A DNA stretch of 64,000 nt from Saccharomycopsis crataegensis (GCF_037102585.1 NW_027043829.1:1674001-1738000); one strand, 5' to 3'; shown: positions 32,601 to 41,624, counted from the first letter of the stretch. The notes: generated by a model from the sequence alone, not told the origin. Numbers and translations: made by a program.

Positions 32601-35600
32601 TTTTTCATTTTCTCCAACTTCCAAATTTTCGGCAATAACGGCAATGAAAATATTTAATAAGATACTATTGGAAAAAATAAACCAGCCAATCAATATAATA
32701 GCTCCAAAGGCTCTGCTAAACGAACTTGGGCCATACCCTTGAATAATATAAAGAATTTGCGTCCAATTTTCTGTTGAGGTAATCACATAAAGCCCAAGAA
32801 AAGTATTTGGCAAAGTATTAAGCGCAAATTGGTATCCTTGGTCTTGCATTGTTGCATTATCAATCACCCCTTCAAAATAAAAACTGGTGATAATACTGTA
32901 AAGGAATAATGACAAGAAATAGAACAATGTCATGTTGAAGATGGTCTTCACATTACCAATAACATCTAACCACAAGTCTCTAACTAAACGGGCCGATGCG
33001 ACAACTCTATAAAATCTGGCAAGTTGGAAAATAGTTAACCAATTGTAAACTTGACCAAGAGATTCTCTTATAGGAGGAACCACGATAACGGATGTGACGA
33101 TTGCCAAAAAAAGATCAAATTGGTTCTTTTTAAAACAAAAGAAATGTCTCCAGTGCGGTAAAAACACAATAAACCTCATGATAATTTCGAAAAATAAAAC
33201 ATAAGTCACCCCCATTTCAATATTATTAATAACATTAATCTTTCTGGCTGAAGCATTGGCGCTCCGAAAAGATTGAGCCACAATGTCAACAACAATCACA
33301 GTCACCCAAACAATCTCAAAATGATAATATTTCTGCAATTTCAGAGTGATATTATAGGGCATTCCTTTATTTCGAAGGTCGGTATTAAACCAAAAGTTGA
33401 GAAAGCCACCAGTTTTTTTCCTATCTTGTTTTGGACCGTCCATTTCTGAAGTAATCTTGAAAGACAGCACAATTACCGCCACAAAAATATTCATTAACCA
33501 AATACTCATTATGAAAATTGAAACAATGAAGAAAATCAGAGCAGCCATATTCTCAGCGTCCATAGTATAATACATCAAATCAGTGAAAGTATTCATTGAC
33601 ATAACAACATAGACCAACTCTAATGAATGTAAAAAATTGTCAAAGCTCACGGTTCCGTTGTAAGGATTGTCACCCACTATACAACGAGAATATCGTGGAC
33701 AATAGAACCCTTTAGTATATTTCAGAGAACTACCGTCGGCATATAAATAGGGCTTTGGATCACCAGTATCTGCGTCAAGCCATCCTCCGCAAAACTGGAA
33801 ATTATCAAGACTATTATAGGAATTTGAAGGGTCTGATATATCGGTATAGACACACTGACGGCTTAATGATGATTTGAAAGTTTGAACACCAGCAATAGAT
33901 AAGATAACCCAAAAATAAATAATAAAGAGGCAGATATTTGCAAGCTGTGGAAAGGCATGTCTAAGAGAGCGGATAATTGTGAATGTACCTTCAGTAAGAC
34001 GAGTTAGACGAAAGATTCTCCAGCATGAAATAGTATGGAAAATCAAAAGTTCATTACTGGTGTCTGCATTAGCCACCGTCAATAGAAAGAAAATCCAGAA
34101 ACCAACGCATGATATAAGATCAATTACATTCCAGTTATTTCGTAGAAAAGGATCTTTAAGGTTTTCGATATCCGATTTACTAAGAATAACATGAGACCTT
34201 AAAGTGAAACTGTGCTTGAGCTTTGCTTCTTGAATTTCTTCTTGTACAATAGTATTTTTGCTTTGAAACAAGAATTTGATTTTCTTGATCAACTTATCCA
34301 AGGTGCTTTCTTTTTTTTCCAAGTTAAATTCTTTGTAAAATCCCGAATCGTCGTAGAGACCAAAACTTATTATTTTCGCCAGAATCTCAAGGGTAAAAAT
34401 CACATTAATTACTAAAATGATCAAATCAACCGATTCGAATTTTCTTGTGTAGAAGTAAGTATTTGTAATTGGGGGGTTCCAAGATTGATAAGCAAGCACC
34501 ACAGCATGAACAATATAAATAATAAGGAAAAAAAACGCGGGTATCACTTCAAGAGTTTTGGCAATGGAAACTCTTAGAGCATTATAAGGCCCAAAGATCA
34601 TGAGAGAGTGACCATAAAGGCCAAGATTCTTGTTATAAGTGCTTGAGCTTGGATCTCTTAAAAATAAAGAGTCATCGGGGTCCATGTCATAATTTCGGGA
34701 AGCTTGTGCTGAAATACTGGTTATCTCTGAGGTCACCGGAATGAAATTTGGTTTTTGCGGTTGTATGTCGTACATCTGAGGTATTGAAATAGTTTCTGTG
34801 ACAAGAGTTGGTCTCAGATCATTGCGATCTTCAGGCAATGAGTAGAAGCTGGTATCTCCATTTGGTTGCTCGATTGGACTTTCGATTTCATTCTCGGGCT
34901 CCTTGCGCAAGTCACCATCCCCATTCTCATCATTCAAAATCGATATATTTGAAGGGTTATTTATTTGAGATAATCTTCTTGTACTAAGGTCGGTATCTTC
35001 CCCATGAACAATACGCGATGAGAATTTGCTGACGGCGGTGGTAAGCCGTCTTTTAAGTTCGCTATTTCCCGAATTCACGCTCTGTGAACTGGTATTTAGA
35101 TAATAGTTTGGAGGCAATACTCCATCTTCAAGGTTGCTAGTGAAGGAGGCTTCTGAAGTAGATGCGCGGAAATGCGATGGATAACGTGGTGATAAGTATT
35201 CAAGACTTGGATCATCCTTTGAGGCCTTAATGGGCAAATTCTGTAATTTGATCCCTCCACGAGGTTGGTCGTCTATACTATCATTATCAAAATCTTCCAC
35301 CACCATTTGTGGCCCAGGCGAATGAGGAATCCCTATGTGAAGAGACTTCTCCCGTGGCTGTGTGATACTCCCTTTATTTAGTGGTAACCATAAACCAGCA
35401 GACGATTTTGTTCCTAAAGCTTCTTTCAAGACTCTATTATCATCGACCAAGTCTACAAGTAACGAGTCATGTCTATTAATATTCAATCCGTCGGAATTGT
35501 CGGTTTTGTTATTGTTGGTGTCGAGATTGGAAGCGACAGGGTAGTTTACGTAGGCAAACCTACTTTCTTGATCATCATCTTGATCAAATGAACGGGCACT

Positions 35601-35852
35601 CTGAGGTTCGTCATAATCTAATTGGTTTTCATTTTGCGGTAGTGATGAGTGATTTTCGATTATTAATTGAGGAAGACGTGAAATTCCATTATTCCCTAAA
35701 GAAAAAGGCCGGCCTCTGGCATGGATCTGACTTGAAGAGTCTTCAAACGGGTTCACGACATCTTGATTATCGTCGCTTGTCAAGAATTGGGGGTCTTCAT
35801 CAGAAGACCGACTGGCCTGATAAGAAGACCTTTGTGATTGATTATAGGACAT
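29694..35852 (-). CDS. CCH1: Cch1, voltage-gated high-affinity calcium channel alpha subunit
   Basis: This 2,052-residue protein has about 400 cytosolic N-terminal residues and then four six-helix channel repeats. Each repeat has a pore loop: MSMNTFTDL (about residue 754), STENWTQIL (1029), SSLEGWVDL (1500) and MSFGEGWNDI (1787). The filter residues are therefore N/E/E/E instead of the animal E/E/E/E, a pattern I associate with fungal Cch1. S4-type voltage-sensor arginines are visible, as in FKALRALRLLTIS in repeat III. After repeat IV comes an EF-hand-like FDPDATGFIRPGDFY segment. Cch1 works with Mid1 in the plasma membrane and lets in calcium during pheromone, ER, cold or wall stress. The start is a clean ATG with no intron. 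It is divergent from the globin gene. Confidence 0.96.
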   Translation of the reverse strand: MSYNQSQRSSYQASRSSDEDPQFLTSDDNQDVVNPFEDSSSQIHARGRPFSLGNNGISRLPQLIIENHSSLPQNENQLDYDEPQSARSFDQDDDQESRFAYVNYPVASNLDTNNNKTDNSDGLNINRHDSLLVDLVDDNRVLKEALGTKSSAGLWLPLNKGSITQPREKSLHIGIPHSPGPQMVVEDFDNDSIDDQPRGGIKLQNLPIKASKDDPSLEYLSPRYPSHFRASTSEASFTSNLEDGVLPPNYYLNTSSQSVNSGNSELKRRLTTAVSKFSSRIVHGEDTDLSTRRLSQINNPSNISILNDENGDGDLRKEPENEIESPIEQPNGDTSFYSLPEDRNDLRPTLVTETISIPQMYDIQPQKPNFIPVTSEITSISAQASRNYDMDPDDSLFLRDPSSSTYNKNLGLYGHSLMIFGPYNALRVSIAKTLEVIPAFFFLIIYIVHAVVLAYQSWNPPITNTYFYTRKFESVDLIILVINVIFTLEILAKIISFGLYDDSGFYKEFNLEKKESTLDKLIKKIKFLFQSKNTIVQEEIQEAKLKHSFTLRSHVILSKSDIENLKDPFLRNNWNVIDLISCVGFWIFFLLTVANADTSNELLIFHTISCWRIFRLTRLTEGTFTIIRSLRHAFPQLANICLFIIYFWVILSIAGVQTFKSSLSRQCVYTDISDPSNSYNSLDNFQFCGGWLDADTGDPKPYLYADGSSLKYTKGFYCPRYSRCIVGDNPYNGTVSFDNFLHSLELVYVVMSMNTFTDLMYYTMDAENMAALIFFIVSIFIMSIWLMNIFVAVIVLSFKITSEMDGPKQDRKKTGGFLNFWFNTDLRNKGMPYNITLKLQKYYHFEIVWVTVIVVDIVAQSFRSANASARKINVINNIEMGVTYVLFFEIIMRFIVFLPHWRHFFCFKKNQFDLFLAIVTSVIVVPPIRESLGQVYNWLTIFQLARFYRVVASARLVRDLWLDVIGNVKTIFNMTLFYFLSLFLYSIITSFYFEGVIDNATMQDQGYQFALNTLPNTFLGLYVITSTENWTQILYIIQGYGPSSFSRAFGAIILIGWFIFSNSILLNIFIAVIAENLEVGENEKKRHQVRTFIRSLAADLYKKEEDFLDNLKKGLRWKGNGNNNNLKKKQAADVNQLFGLLMSGTLVDSFLEDEVKQTELAGKQRQNSAQQQFIFNNIVWKKAMAFWERSTRFYTDNPFYAKRQEDIENSINPNVLAKNILMEDKIMAARQRTYLEKNPSFNMVLYVFAPENRLRRFCQMFVNPAVGERIGGRPPEKRLREIFNAIMLIGTVCIVVLACYATPLYTHAHNTSDKTWFWTLYSDLAFALLFLIEAIIKIIADGFIYTPNAMLRSSWNVLDLLVLVTLWLNLILSVRGIGDSSRIVRGFKALRALRLLTISSTAKKTFHRIIIAGFGKILGAAAVSFCLLLPFSIWGLNIFNGRLSSCNDLVSTQAQCYGEYSNQVFNWDVVSPRVYEPPYLYFDSFPHSFSSLFQVSSLEGWVDLLGYVTQSTGIGTPPSLYAQPYNAIFIVVYMFLAMIFILNLFVSVIISNYARTSGNAYLTSEQKSWNEVEKLLRQVTPSIRPKKELLGPFKLAVYNLVIDKNKFWQLTYDIFLAIQLAMLLMEDSKNSVALELFRQVMFLVTATFFFTNSALRQYVKGFPDFKNRWDAFQLFVSGFAGVFQIIVLSTFETKTNIISNISKAFCLLILIFIIQRSNRLSLLLRFASASVPSLLSLLFTWFVLFLAYAIALNQIFGMAKIGSSGSGNMNVRTVTKSLLLLFKMSFGEGWNDIMNDYYVDAPYCTTTDEYSDCGNIVYAHILFISWNVISMFIFLNLFISLVVENFSYVYHRTGPCSLITRQEIRKFKQVWMKFDPDATGFIRPGDFYVFLHSLNGVLSFKLYDGRLSIKNLSENWFTKAEEYTSDGREDPYAWDIDFRAMATTLDSIDVKKVRHRKVQFERFVEEAIYDMEINGYPGISFTKVLRQIPLYTQFQDGACLSLKKFLERHLLLNELDKRIAKKKRYYARKTFIERWRFLRYWNAKRAREKENI

Positions 35853-36726
35853 GTGCCTATTTTCTTTTCTATGATATATAGTTTCTAGGGATAGATCAAA
35901 GTTATCGCGGCACCCTTTGTAATGATTATCATCGTTTTTTTCTACAGGCGCCTCAGCCCTTTTGATGGGTGTGTTTCTAAGAATAACTCAGAGCGGTTTT
36001 TACCCTGCCGTCAACAGCGAGTACAAATTGGCTGTGTGTTTTGTATTATGGCTACGTAAATAGATGTAGATTATTAGGGAGAATAAAGATACTTTTTTGA
36101 AGATTGTATTTTATTATATGTGGAGGTGTTATTAGTATTAATGATTACATCCCTCCAGGCGTTTATGTTGTTGTGGTTGTTGTTGTTGCTCGTCTTTTTC
36201 AGAAGATCTGATGTACACTTTTAGACTGGGTTCTTAGTGGATTTTTTCAAGATAATCCTGGACGAGACAGACAGAGACGTGTATCTTGACGCAGACTGGA
36301 TCCCTAGTTCTTTTTACTGTTCTGAGAAACCGCCATCTATCAGTGGCGGTTTGGTGAGCGCAAGTAACGATGAAATAGAAATATGTAACATATTCATACA
36401 AATTCCACACTCACTGTCTGTGGGAGAAAGAACTCACCCGACCCCTCTTGTTGCGAGGGCACCGCCTGGGTGGGTCGTGGGTCGTGAGGGTGGTTGCGTT
36501 ACCCTGTGTGGGTGGATGGATACCCATGACGCACTAAAGTGCACGCCTATGCGGTGCCAATGTGTGTGACACAGCGGGCGCCTTAGACCGCTTCTCCAAG
36601 CAAAATCGGTTTATAAACCACTGGATTGTCTTTCGGTGTCCCCTGTCGTCCTGCTGTTTTTCTTCCTCTTCCTGCTGTTAGTATCTGATCTGACACTTCC
36701 CTATTATATACATCCCTCCCCCAATA
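35853..36726. promoter_or_regulatory. Divergent promoter of CCH1 and the globin gene
   Basis: This 874-bp region is unusually G+C-rich between about 36420 and 36600. It has a four-tract G-quadruplex motif at 36468-36490, TTG repeats at 36167-36190, and a CCCTATTATATACAT TATA-like element 20-30 bp before the globin ATG. A 110-codon frame (36237-36569) starts at GTG and looks random. Confidence 0.5.
36468..36490 (+). promoter_or_regulatory. Potential G-quadruplex motif
   Basis: Four GGG tracts (36468-36470, 36472-36474, 36479-36481, 36488-36490) are separated by loops of 1, 4 and 6 nt, matching the canonical G3N1-7 pattern. They are on the globin coding strand, about 240 bp upstream of its ATG. 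Confidence 0.6.
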
Positions 36727-37806
36727 ATGTCTTCTCGTTTCACCAGACTCTTCAAGCCTGCCAGAGGGGCTTCCCACAAGGACTCTGACACTTTTTCGAT
36801 TACCATGTCGCTGGTTTCTTCTTCTACCTCGAATGATGAATTGAAATCTACCTCCGAAACTGCTTCCACTGTAGTCGGCACCATTTCTGACAAAAAGGAC
36901 GTGATCTCCTCTCATTCAATCATCTCCTCTCCAGCTAAGCCTACCGACGCCCTTTCCCTCGCAACCCTGGCCACCGTCACAACCACCACTCACGAATTCT
37001 TACAAGGAGACCGTAGTTTCAGCAAAGGTTCTGTCGAACCTAGTGCTACTGTCTTAGGCTCTTCTATCCTCATCAACAGCTCCTTGAACGACTCTGCTTC
37101 CTCGTTTGCTTCCACTCAGGACGAAAATGTCACTCTCAAGTTCACCGAGGCCGAGGTCCGTCTTCTTAAATGGTCCTGGAACGAAAATATCACTACAAAC
37201 AAGGATAACAAAAATCCATCAGCTTCGAAGACGGCTGTCCCAACCCCATCTGCCCCAGTTGATGGAAAGCTTAAGCATAACAGTATTGCTGAAGCTTTCT
37301 CGTCTTCGCAATTTTGGTCCGATATTTACAACAACGTTAGAGTGTTAGATGAAGATCTTTTGAAAATCTTGCCTACTCCAGATCATCAAACGGTTTTTTT
37401 CACTGGTATCATCCGTATGGCAGTGCTTAGTAGTAGCGACTTGACTGTGATGAATGAATATTTGCGCAGTATCGGCCGTCGTCACGGTATTCTTTTCGGG
37501 GCTGAACCAGGTTATTTCCAAACTCTTGGGATCGCGGTTATTAGAGCCCTTAACGATCGTTTTGATGAAGATTTTACCCCTCAATTGGAACACGTGTGGA
37601 TCTTGTTATACTGTTTTATCAGCAACACAATGATTGAAAGTTGCTCTGTTGACCCAGTATTACCTGAAAACGTTAGTGTTGGTTTAGTTACCATCCATGA
37701 AAATAAAGACGAAGAACCAAAAGGTTCTTTAAAGAAAAAGAGATCGGTCTTCCACAACACTCCCCTGACTTACAATGGTCATATAGGAAAATCTCGTTTT
37801 GGCTGA
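36727..37806 (+). CDS. Globin-domain protein of the YNL234W family
   Basis: The protein has 359 residues. The first 135 or so are Ser/Thr-rich and disordered. A globin fold follows from about 139 (FTEAEVRLLKWSW, helix A) to about 325. The F-helix motif SIGRRHGILFG supplies the proximal haem histidine at residue 253, and GYFQTLGIAVIRAL and LEHVWILLYCFISNTMI match helices G and H. His220/Gln221 are candidate distal residues. About 35 residues of low-complexity sequence separate helices A and B. No FAD- or NAD-binding region follows, so it is not a flavohaemoglobin. Members of this family bind haem and may sense oxygen or redox state; in budding yeast YNL234W is linked to starvation and stress, and its activity is unsettled. 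The C-terminus is basic (SLKKKRS). Confidence 0.82.
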   Translation: MSSRFTRLFKPARGASHKDSDTFSITMSLVSSSTSNDELKSTSETASTVVGTISDKKDVISSHSIISSPAKPTDALSLATLATVTTTTHEFLQGDRSFSKGSVEPSATVLGSSILINSSLNDSASSFASTQDENVTLKFTEAEVRLLKWSWNENITTNKDNKNPSASKTAVPTPSAPVDGKLKHNSIAEAFSSSQFWSDIYNNVRVLDEDLLKILPTPDHQTVFFTGIIRMAVLSSSDLTVMNEYLRSIGRRHGILFGAEPGYFQTLGIAVIRALNDRFDEDFTPQLEHVWILLYCFISNTMIESCSVDPVLPENVSVGLVTIHENKDEEPKGSLKKKRSVFHNTPLTYNGHIGKSRFG

Positions 37807-38694
37807 TTATTATTAAGACATTTTTTTTTTTTGCTTCTTTTTCATGTTTTTTCCTAGATCTTCTGCATTTTTACTTTGATTTCTAATCTTCATTTCTTAA
37901 TGATGAAGAAATGCTCTGCTTTTGTTTTTTTGCTTGTATTGTCCTTTTTTTTTTTTAATTTCTTCTGTTGTTCTATTTGTTTCATTTTACGGCTTCTTAA
38001 ACATTGTGCAAATTTACTGTCTTGTCTAATTATATTCACTTTCCATTCTCTATTATTATTATATCTTTTTTTCTTTTTTTCCCCCAATTCCTTGTATATC
38101 AGGGTACTCCGATTCATATAAAATGATTACGCCTTCATTAAACTTCATACTCGTATACGATATACTGGAAAAAACCCCCCGGAAAAATACCACAGTACTA
38201 AAAGGCATTCCTAAAACGGTTTTGTATTTTTGCAAAGGCCAAGAAAGACCCACACGGTCTGCTCCTATTGGCTGACGATAAAGACAATAGGGTGATGCAT
38301 GTTTTTCCCATCGCCGTGGCTAGCGATCGGGGTGCAGGCATTATTACCTGCTGCTGCTGGAAATCTACTACTGTGTTCAACGCAATGGGGAAATAAGGAG
38401 AGGCTGTAGAGATCATAATAGAAACATAGAGCCACTAGTGGGTTTGATAACACAAATTGGCTTCTTGTGACTCGTCAGCATCCATGCTATTTTATCTCAT
38501 TTTTGCCTGTGTGTGTGTTTGGGTCTGCCTATCTGTTATCCTTTGTTACCCGCAAACCACACACATACACACACACACACTCTCTCTCTCTCGAAAAGTA
38601 TAGTTCACATATAACGCTGACTGATTTGTAGGAATCCATCCCAATGACCAACATAAACATATATGTATATATCCACCCACCTTAACAAGAAAAT
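37807..38694. other. Intergenic, 888 bp, globin 3' flank and IAH1 promoter
   Basis: T-rich 3' sequence (37820-38090) lies next to the globin gene. Near 38555-38594 there is a compound (CA)n(CT)n microsatellite, and TATATGTATATA at 38661-38672, about 25 bp before the IAH1 ATG, could be a TATA box. No gene or tRNA seen. Confidence 0.55.
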
Positions 38695-39486
38695 ATGGCT
38701 ACTCCTACCAATGTCACTTACAAATTGACCTATGACAAGTTTCTTCTCTTTGGAGATCTGATAACCGAATACTCATATTCTCCTCTACCACTATACCCAA
38801 CCGGGCATACCACCACCCCAGAGTTCAACTTTGGGGGTTACTTGACCGATATCTACACTAGAAAGTTGGCCGTCACGCAGAGAGGTTATGCTGGTTACAA
38901 TTCGGAGCAAGCCAGAGTGCTCTATCCTAAGATCTTGGATATTGAACATACAAAGGATTCCAAAGTCTTATTTTCCACCATCTTTTTCGGCACTAATGAC
39001 GCTACCATGGGGGATTCTGCCCAAAGTGTCGAGTTAGAAAGATACGAGGAAAACATGAGATTCATTATTCAAACTGCGTTGGATCGTGATATCAAGGTGG
39101 TGGTGTTTGGTCCTGGGTTCCACGATCCTGAACGTTGGAGCATTCGTTTGACCGAAGTTGATATTGCCGGTGGGAGATTCAGAAGTAATGAAAGTAATAA
39201 GATCTACTCTGACAAGTTGCAGCAAGTGTGTGAAGAATTAAAGGTACCATTTGTTTGTCTTTACGACATGTTTGTGGCCTACGAAGGTGATTGGAAGAAA
39301 GACTTGTTGACCGATGGTATCCATTTCACTGGTAAGGGCTACCAACTCATGACCGATGGCCTCATGAAGGCTATCAAGGAAAACTATCCCGAATTGTTGC
39401 CTGAGGCCTTGCCAATGATTTTGCCACCTTGGAGAGAACTCGTCACCACTGAGGAGCTCCCTGGAGTTATTGAAAACGCCAATTGA
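38695..39486 (+). CDS. IAH1: Iah1-type isoamyl-acetate esterase (GDSL/SGNH hydrolase)
   Basis: The protein has 263 residues. The SGNH blocks are in order: FLLFGD-x-ITEYSYSP (residues 16-30), a GGYLTD glycine block, FFGTNDA with the Asn of block III (about 98-103), and LLTDGIHFTGKGYQ with Asp207 and His210 of the triad. Residue 22, the nucleophile of GDSL enzymes, is encoded by CTG (38758-38760). Standard code gives leucine and a dead enzyme; CUG-as-serine gives an intact GDSI motif. In the family Iah1 is a soluble esterase that hydrolyses isoamyl acetate and related acetate esters, balancing the alcohol acetyltransferases. Length is close to the usual 238-260 residues. No signal peptide is apparent. 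Confidence 0.9.
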   Translation: MATPTNVTYKLTYDKFLLFGDLITEYSYSPLPLYPTGHTTTPEFNFGGYLTDIYTRKLAVTQRGYAGYNSEQARVLYPKILDIEHTKDSKVLFSTIFFGTNDATMGDSAQSVELERYEENMRFIIQTALDRDIKVVVFGPGFHDPERWSIRLTEVDIAGGRFRSNESNKIYSDKLQQVCEELKVPFVCLYDMFVAYEGDWKKDLLTDGIHFTGKGYQLMTDGLMKAIKENYPELLPEALPMILPPWRELVTTEELPGVIENAN

Positions 39487-39966
39487 ATAGACTGTCATAG
39501 ATTATATAGTTTTTATTAGTTTGTTGTTACTCATTTTTTTTTTTTTGTGCTAATAGAATTAGATTCCATTATTGGTAATATTTTTTATTGGCTGTAAAGC
39601 AAATCTGAACCAATTAGAGGAGTAGAAAAATATATTATAACTAAACGACTCTATCAAGTCTAAAAAGGGATGCAAAATAGAAGTGTGGAAACTGAAAATT
39701 ATATAGAACACGAAAGAGATGTGACACAAAATACAAGTCCATGTTATGTGTAGTATAGTATAGTATATTATAAGGTGAAATCTAGCAAGTATTGAGAAGA
39801 AAAATGGTATCATATAACAAACACACAATAAAAAGAAAAAACACAACCAAACAACGAAGAACGAAGAAAACCTTTCCCAAAACCTAACATTAGAATAAAA
39901 CATTTCCTATAAAAATCAACAAAACCTTCCCACAAAAATTAATAAATCTTTCCGAAAATGAAAAAG

Positions 39967-40001
<35 letters not shown>

Positions 40002-40033
40002 GAAAAAAAACGATAAATTCAATAAGTGGTAGC
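39487..40033. other. Convergent 3' region of IAH1 and GTR2, 547 bp
   Basis: It has T14 at 39534-39546, ATAGTATAGTATAGTAT at about 39750-39766, and an (AAAG)n microsatellite at 39968-40001, just after the GTR2 stop codon. No gene seen. Confidence 0.55.
39968..40001. repeat. (AAAG)8 microsatellite
   Basis: A tetranucleotide run in the 3' flank of GTR2. Confidence 0.95.
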
Positions 40034-41155
40034 TCATACTTTGTGATTTCTTTGATTAAATATTTTGCGAAGACCATTTCTTATAATGGAAGCATTGTAA
40101 TCCAAAATAGCATTGAATTTTCCTTGGTCAAGCAGATCATCAATATTGGATACAAATCCCACTAAGCATAACTCACAAGCTACCTCATTTAAGTGTAGCT
40201 GAATATTGGGGTAAAATTTGGAAGTACTTCTTAACCTTTCCCTTCTTTTGATACCTTCTGAAGTCGTTTCTTCTTCAAAGCCAAGATAGGAATTGATGCT
40301 GGCGATATTTTCGTCCAAACTTTTAGTGATTTCCATAGAATTAGAGCAAATTAAGTAATCTAAATCAATTACCACATCCATAAATTCCGAGGCAATACGG
40401 TATATTCGTTCATCCACGGACGACGAATCAGTGGCAAAATATAATTTGGATTTCAAATCGCAAAGTATGACTTTATCGAGTTTTGATTTGATGACAAAAT
40501 TATTCAATAGGCATTGTAGTTGAGGTAATTCCGGCACCAAAGAAGAGAATATTTCTGATAACGCGTGGTGAACTGACAGATCATAAATCGAAGTTTCGTA
40601 GAACCCAATATTCTCGAGTTTTTCCAACCCGGTTTCGTATAACATACAAGCGGTCAAGGTTTTCATGGAGTATCTTATATTTTCGTGTGATTCAAACGGT
40701 AACGTATCGACTTTATGAATCAATACATTAATTTTGACATTTGGATATTGGTGATTGACAAACCTGACCACTTTTGATAAGTCTCCGGCCAGATCATAAT
40801 AATCTCCCACACTGATATCCATGATGTATAATAAAGATCTTGCCTGGGAAAACAAATGGTGAAGATTGAACCTGTCATGATCATCAACGAACATTTCGAA
40901 TTGCCCTGGGATTTCCAAAAGGGAAAGGTTGATCAAAGAAGAGAGGTTGATCAAAGAAGAGAGGTTCGAGAGCTCTGGACTGGTGGTGCTTTGAAGGAAT
41001 GCTGTTTCATGAGGTTTCTTTCCTTGGAACACGCACTCTATGATCGAAGATTTACCACATCGTGGCTTTCCCATCATTATGGCGACTCCCAGATTGTGAT
41101 GATCTGATCTGGGCCTAGGATCAACCGATAACAGAGGATTAAAATACCAACTCAT
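40034..41155 (-). CDS. GTR2: Gtr2, Rag-family GTPase of the EGO complex
   Basis: The protein has 373 residues, against 341 in budding yeast. The P-loop is GKPRCGKSS (residues 29-37). The G3 region has the Rag-specific EIPGQ. The G4 block is VLIHKVDTLPF, followed by FYETSIYDLSVHHALSEIFSSLVPELP, very like yeast Gtr2. The C-terminal half (KVILCDLKSKLYFATDSS, VDERIYRIASEFMDVVIDL) is the roadblock dimerisation domain that pairs with Gtr1. Gtr1-Gtr2 sits on the vacuole with Ego1-3 and activates TORC1 when amino acids are plentiful. An exact 18-bp tandem duplication (40926-40961) repeats the six residues SLINLS just before G3. The chosen ATG gives a 22-residue N-terminal extension; the Met27-Met28 pair next to the P-loop is a less likely start. 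Confidence 0.9.
   Translation of the reverse strand: MSWYFNPLLSVDPRPRSDHHNLGVAIMMGKPRCGKSSIIECVFQGKKPHETAFLQSTTSPELSNLSSLINLSSLINLSLLEIPGQFEMFVDDHDRFNLHHLFSQARSLLYIMDISVGDYYDLAGDLSKVVRFVNHQYPNVKINVLIHKVDTLPFESHENIRYSMKTLTACMLYETGLEKLENIGFYETSIYDLSVHHALSEIFSSLVPELPQLQCLLNNFVIKSKLDKVILCDLKSKLYFATDSSSVDERIYRIASEFMDVVIDLDYLICSNSMEITKSLDENIASINSYLGFEEETTSEGIKRRERLRSTSKFYPNIQLHLNEVACELCLVGFVSNIDDLLDQGKFNAILDYNASIIRNGLRKIFNQRNHKV
40926..40961. repeat. 18-bp tandem duplication inside GTR2
   Basis: AGGTTGATCAAAGAAGAG at 40926-40943 is repeated without change at 40944-40961, keeping the reading frame. Confidence 0.97.
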
Positions 41156-41624
41156 GTATGTATCTCTGCAGAGCTGCTCTTCAAGAAGTTATGAGGATTG
41201 GTTGTTTCTGGTACATCTTACACAAAAAAATATATATTCCATTAGAAAGAAGATAGGAAATGAAAAGAAAGGATTTTTTTTTTATTTTTCTGCTTTTAAG
41301 AGAGATAAGAAGTGGGTTCAGGCTGGGAAGAACCTCATTGAATCACACACCTCGAAAGACCCATCAAAAGGCGATCGATGACCTCACCGCAGGAGAGCCA
41401 TTCTGGTGGGTGCTTTGTTCTTCTTAACTCCTCCCCTGGCACGTGAAATTCGGGGATTTTCGACATTTTTTTTTTTTTTTTTTGGTGTGGATTAAAAATC
41501 AAGTTTGTGGGTGATAAGGGTGATTCATTCAGGGAACAAGAACTTGTTTTATTTGATAGTCAATTGTTTTCTTTTTTTCACTACTACCAAACATTAAGAT
41601 TATCTAAACACATTGTGATTTATC
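41156..41624. promoter_or_regulatory. Divergent promoter of GTR2 and GLR1
   Basis: This 469-bp region has CACGTG at 41440-41445 (180 bp before the GLR1 ATG), T20 at 41466-41484 and CT-rich stretches. I did not find a TTA(C/G)TAA Yap1/Cap1 site. Confidence 0.5.

Noticed and set aside
36237-36569. 110-codon frame in the CCH1/globin promoter
   Set aside because: It starts at GTG, overlaps the G-rich promoter segment and has no protein-like pattern.
36420-36620. tRNA-Leu-like fragments on the minus strand (AGCGGTCTAAGGCGC and GTGAGTTC...)
   Set aside because: The two parts are about 150 nt apart, the T-loop lacks the invariant TTCGA and no acceptor stem can be formed.
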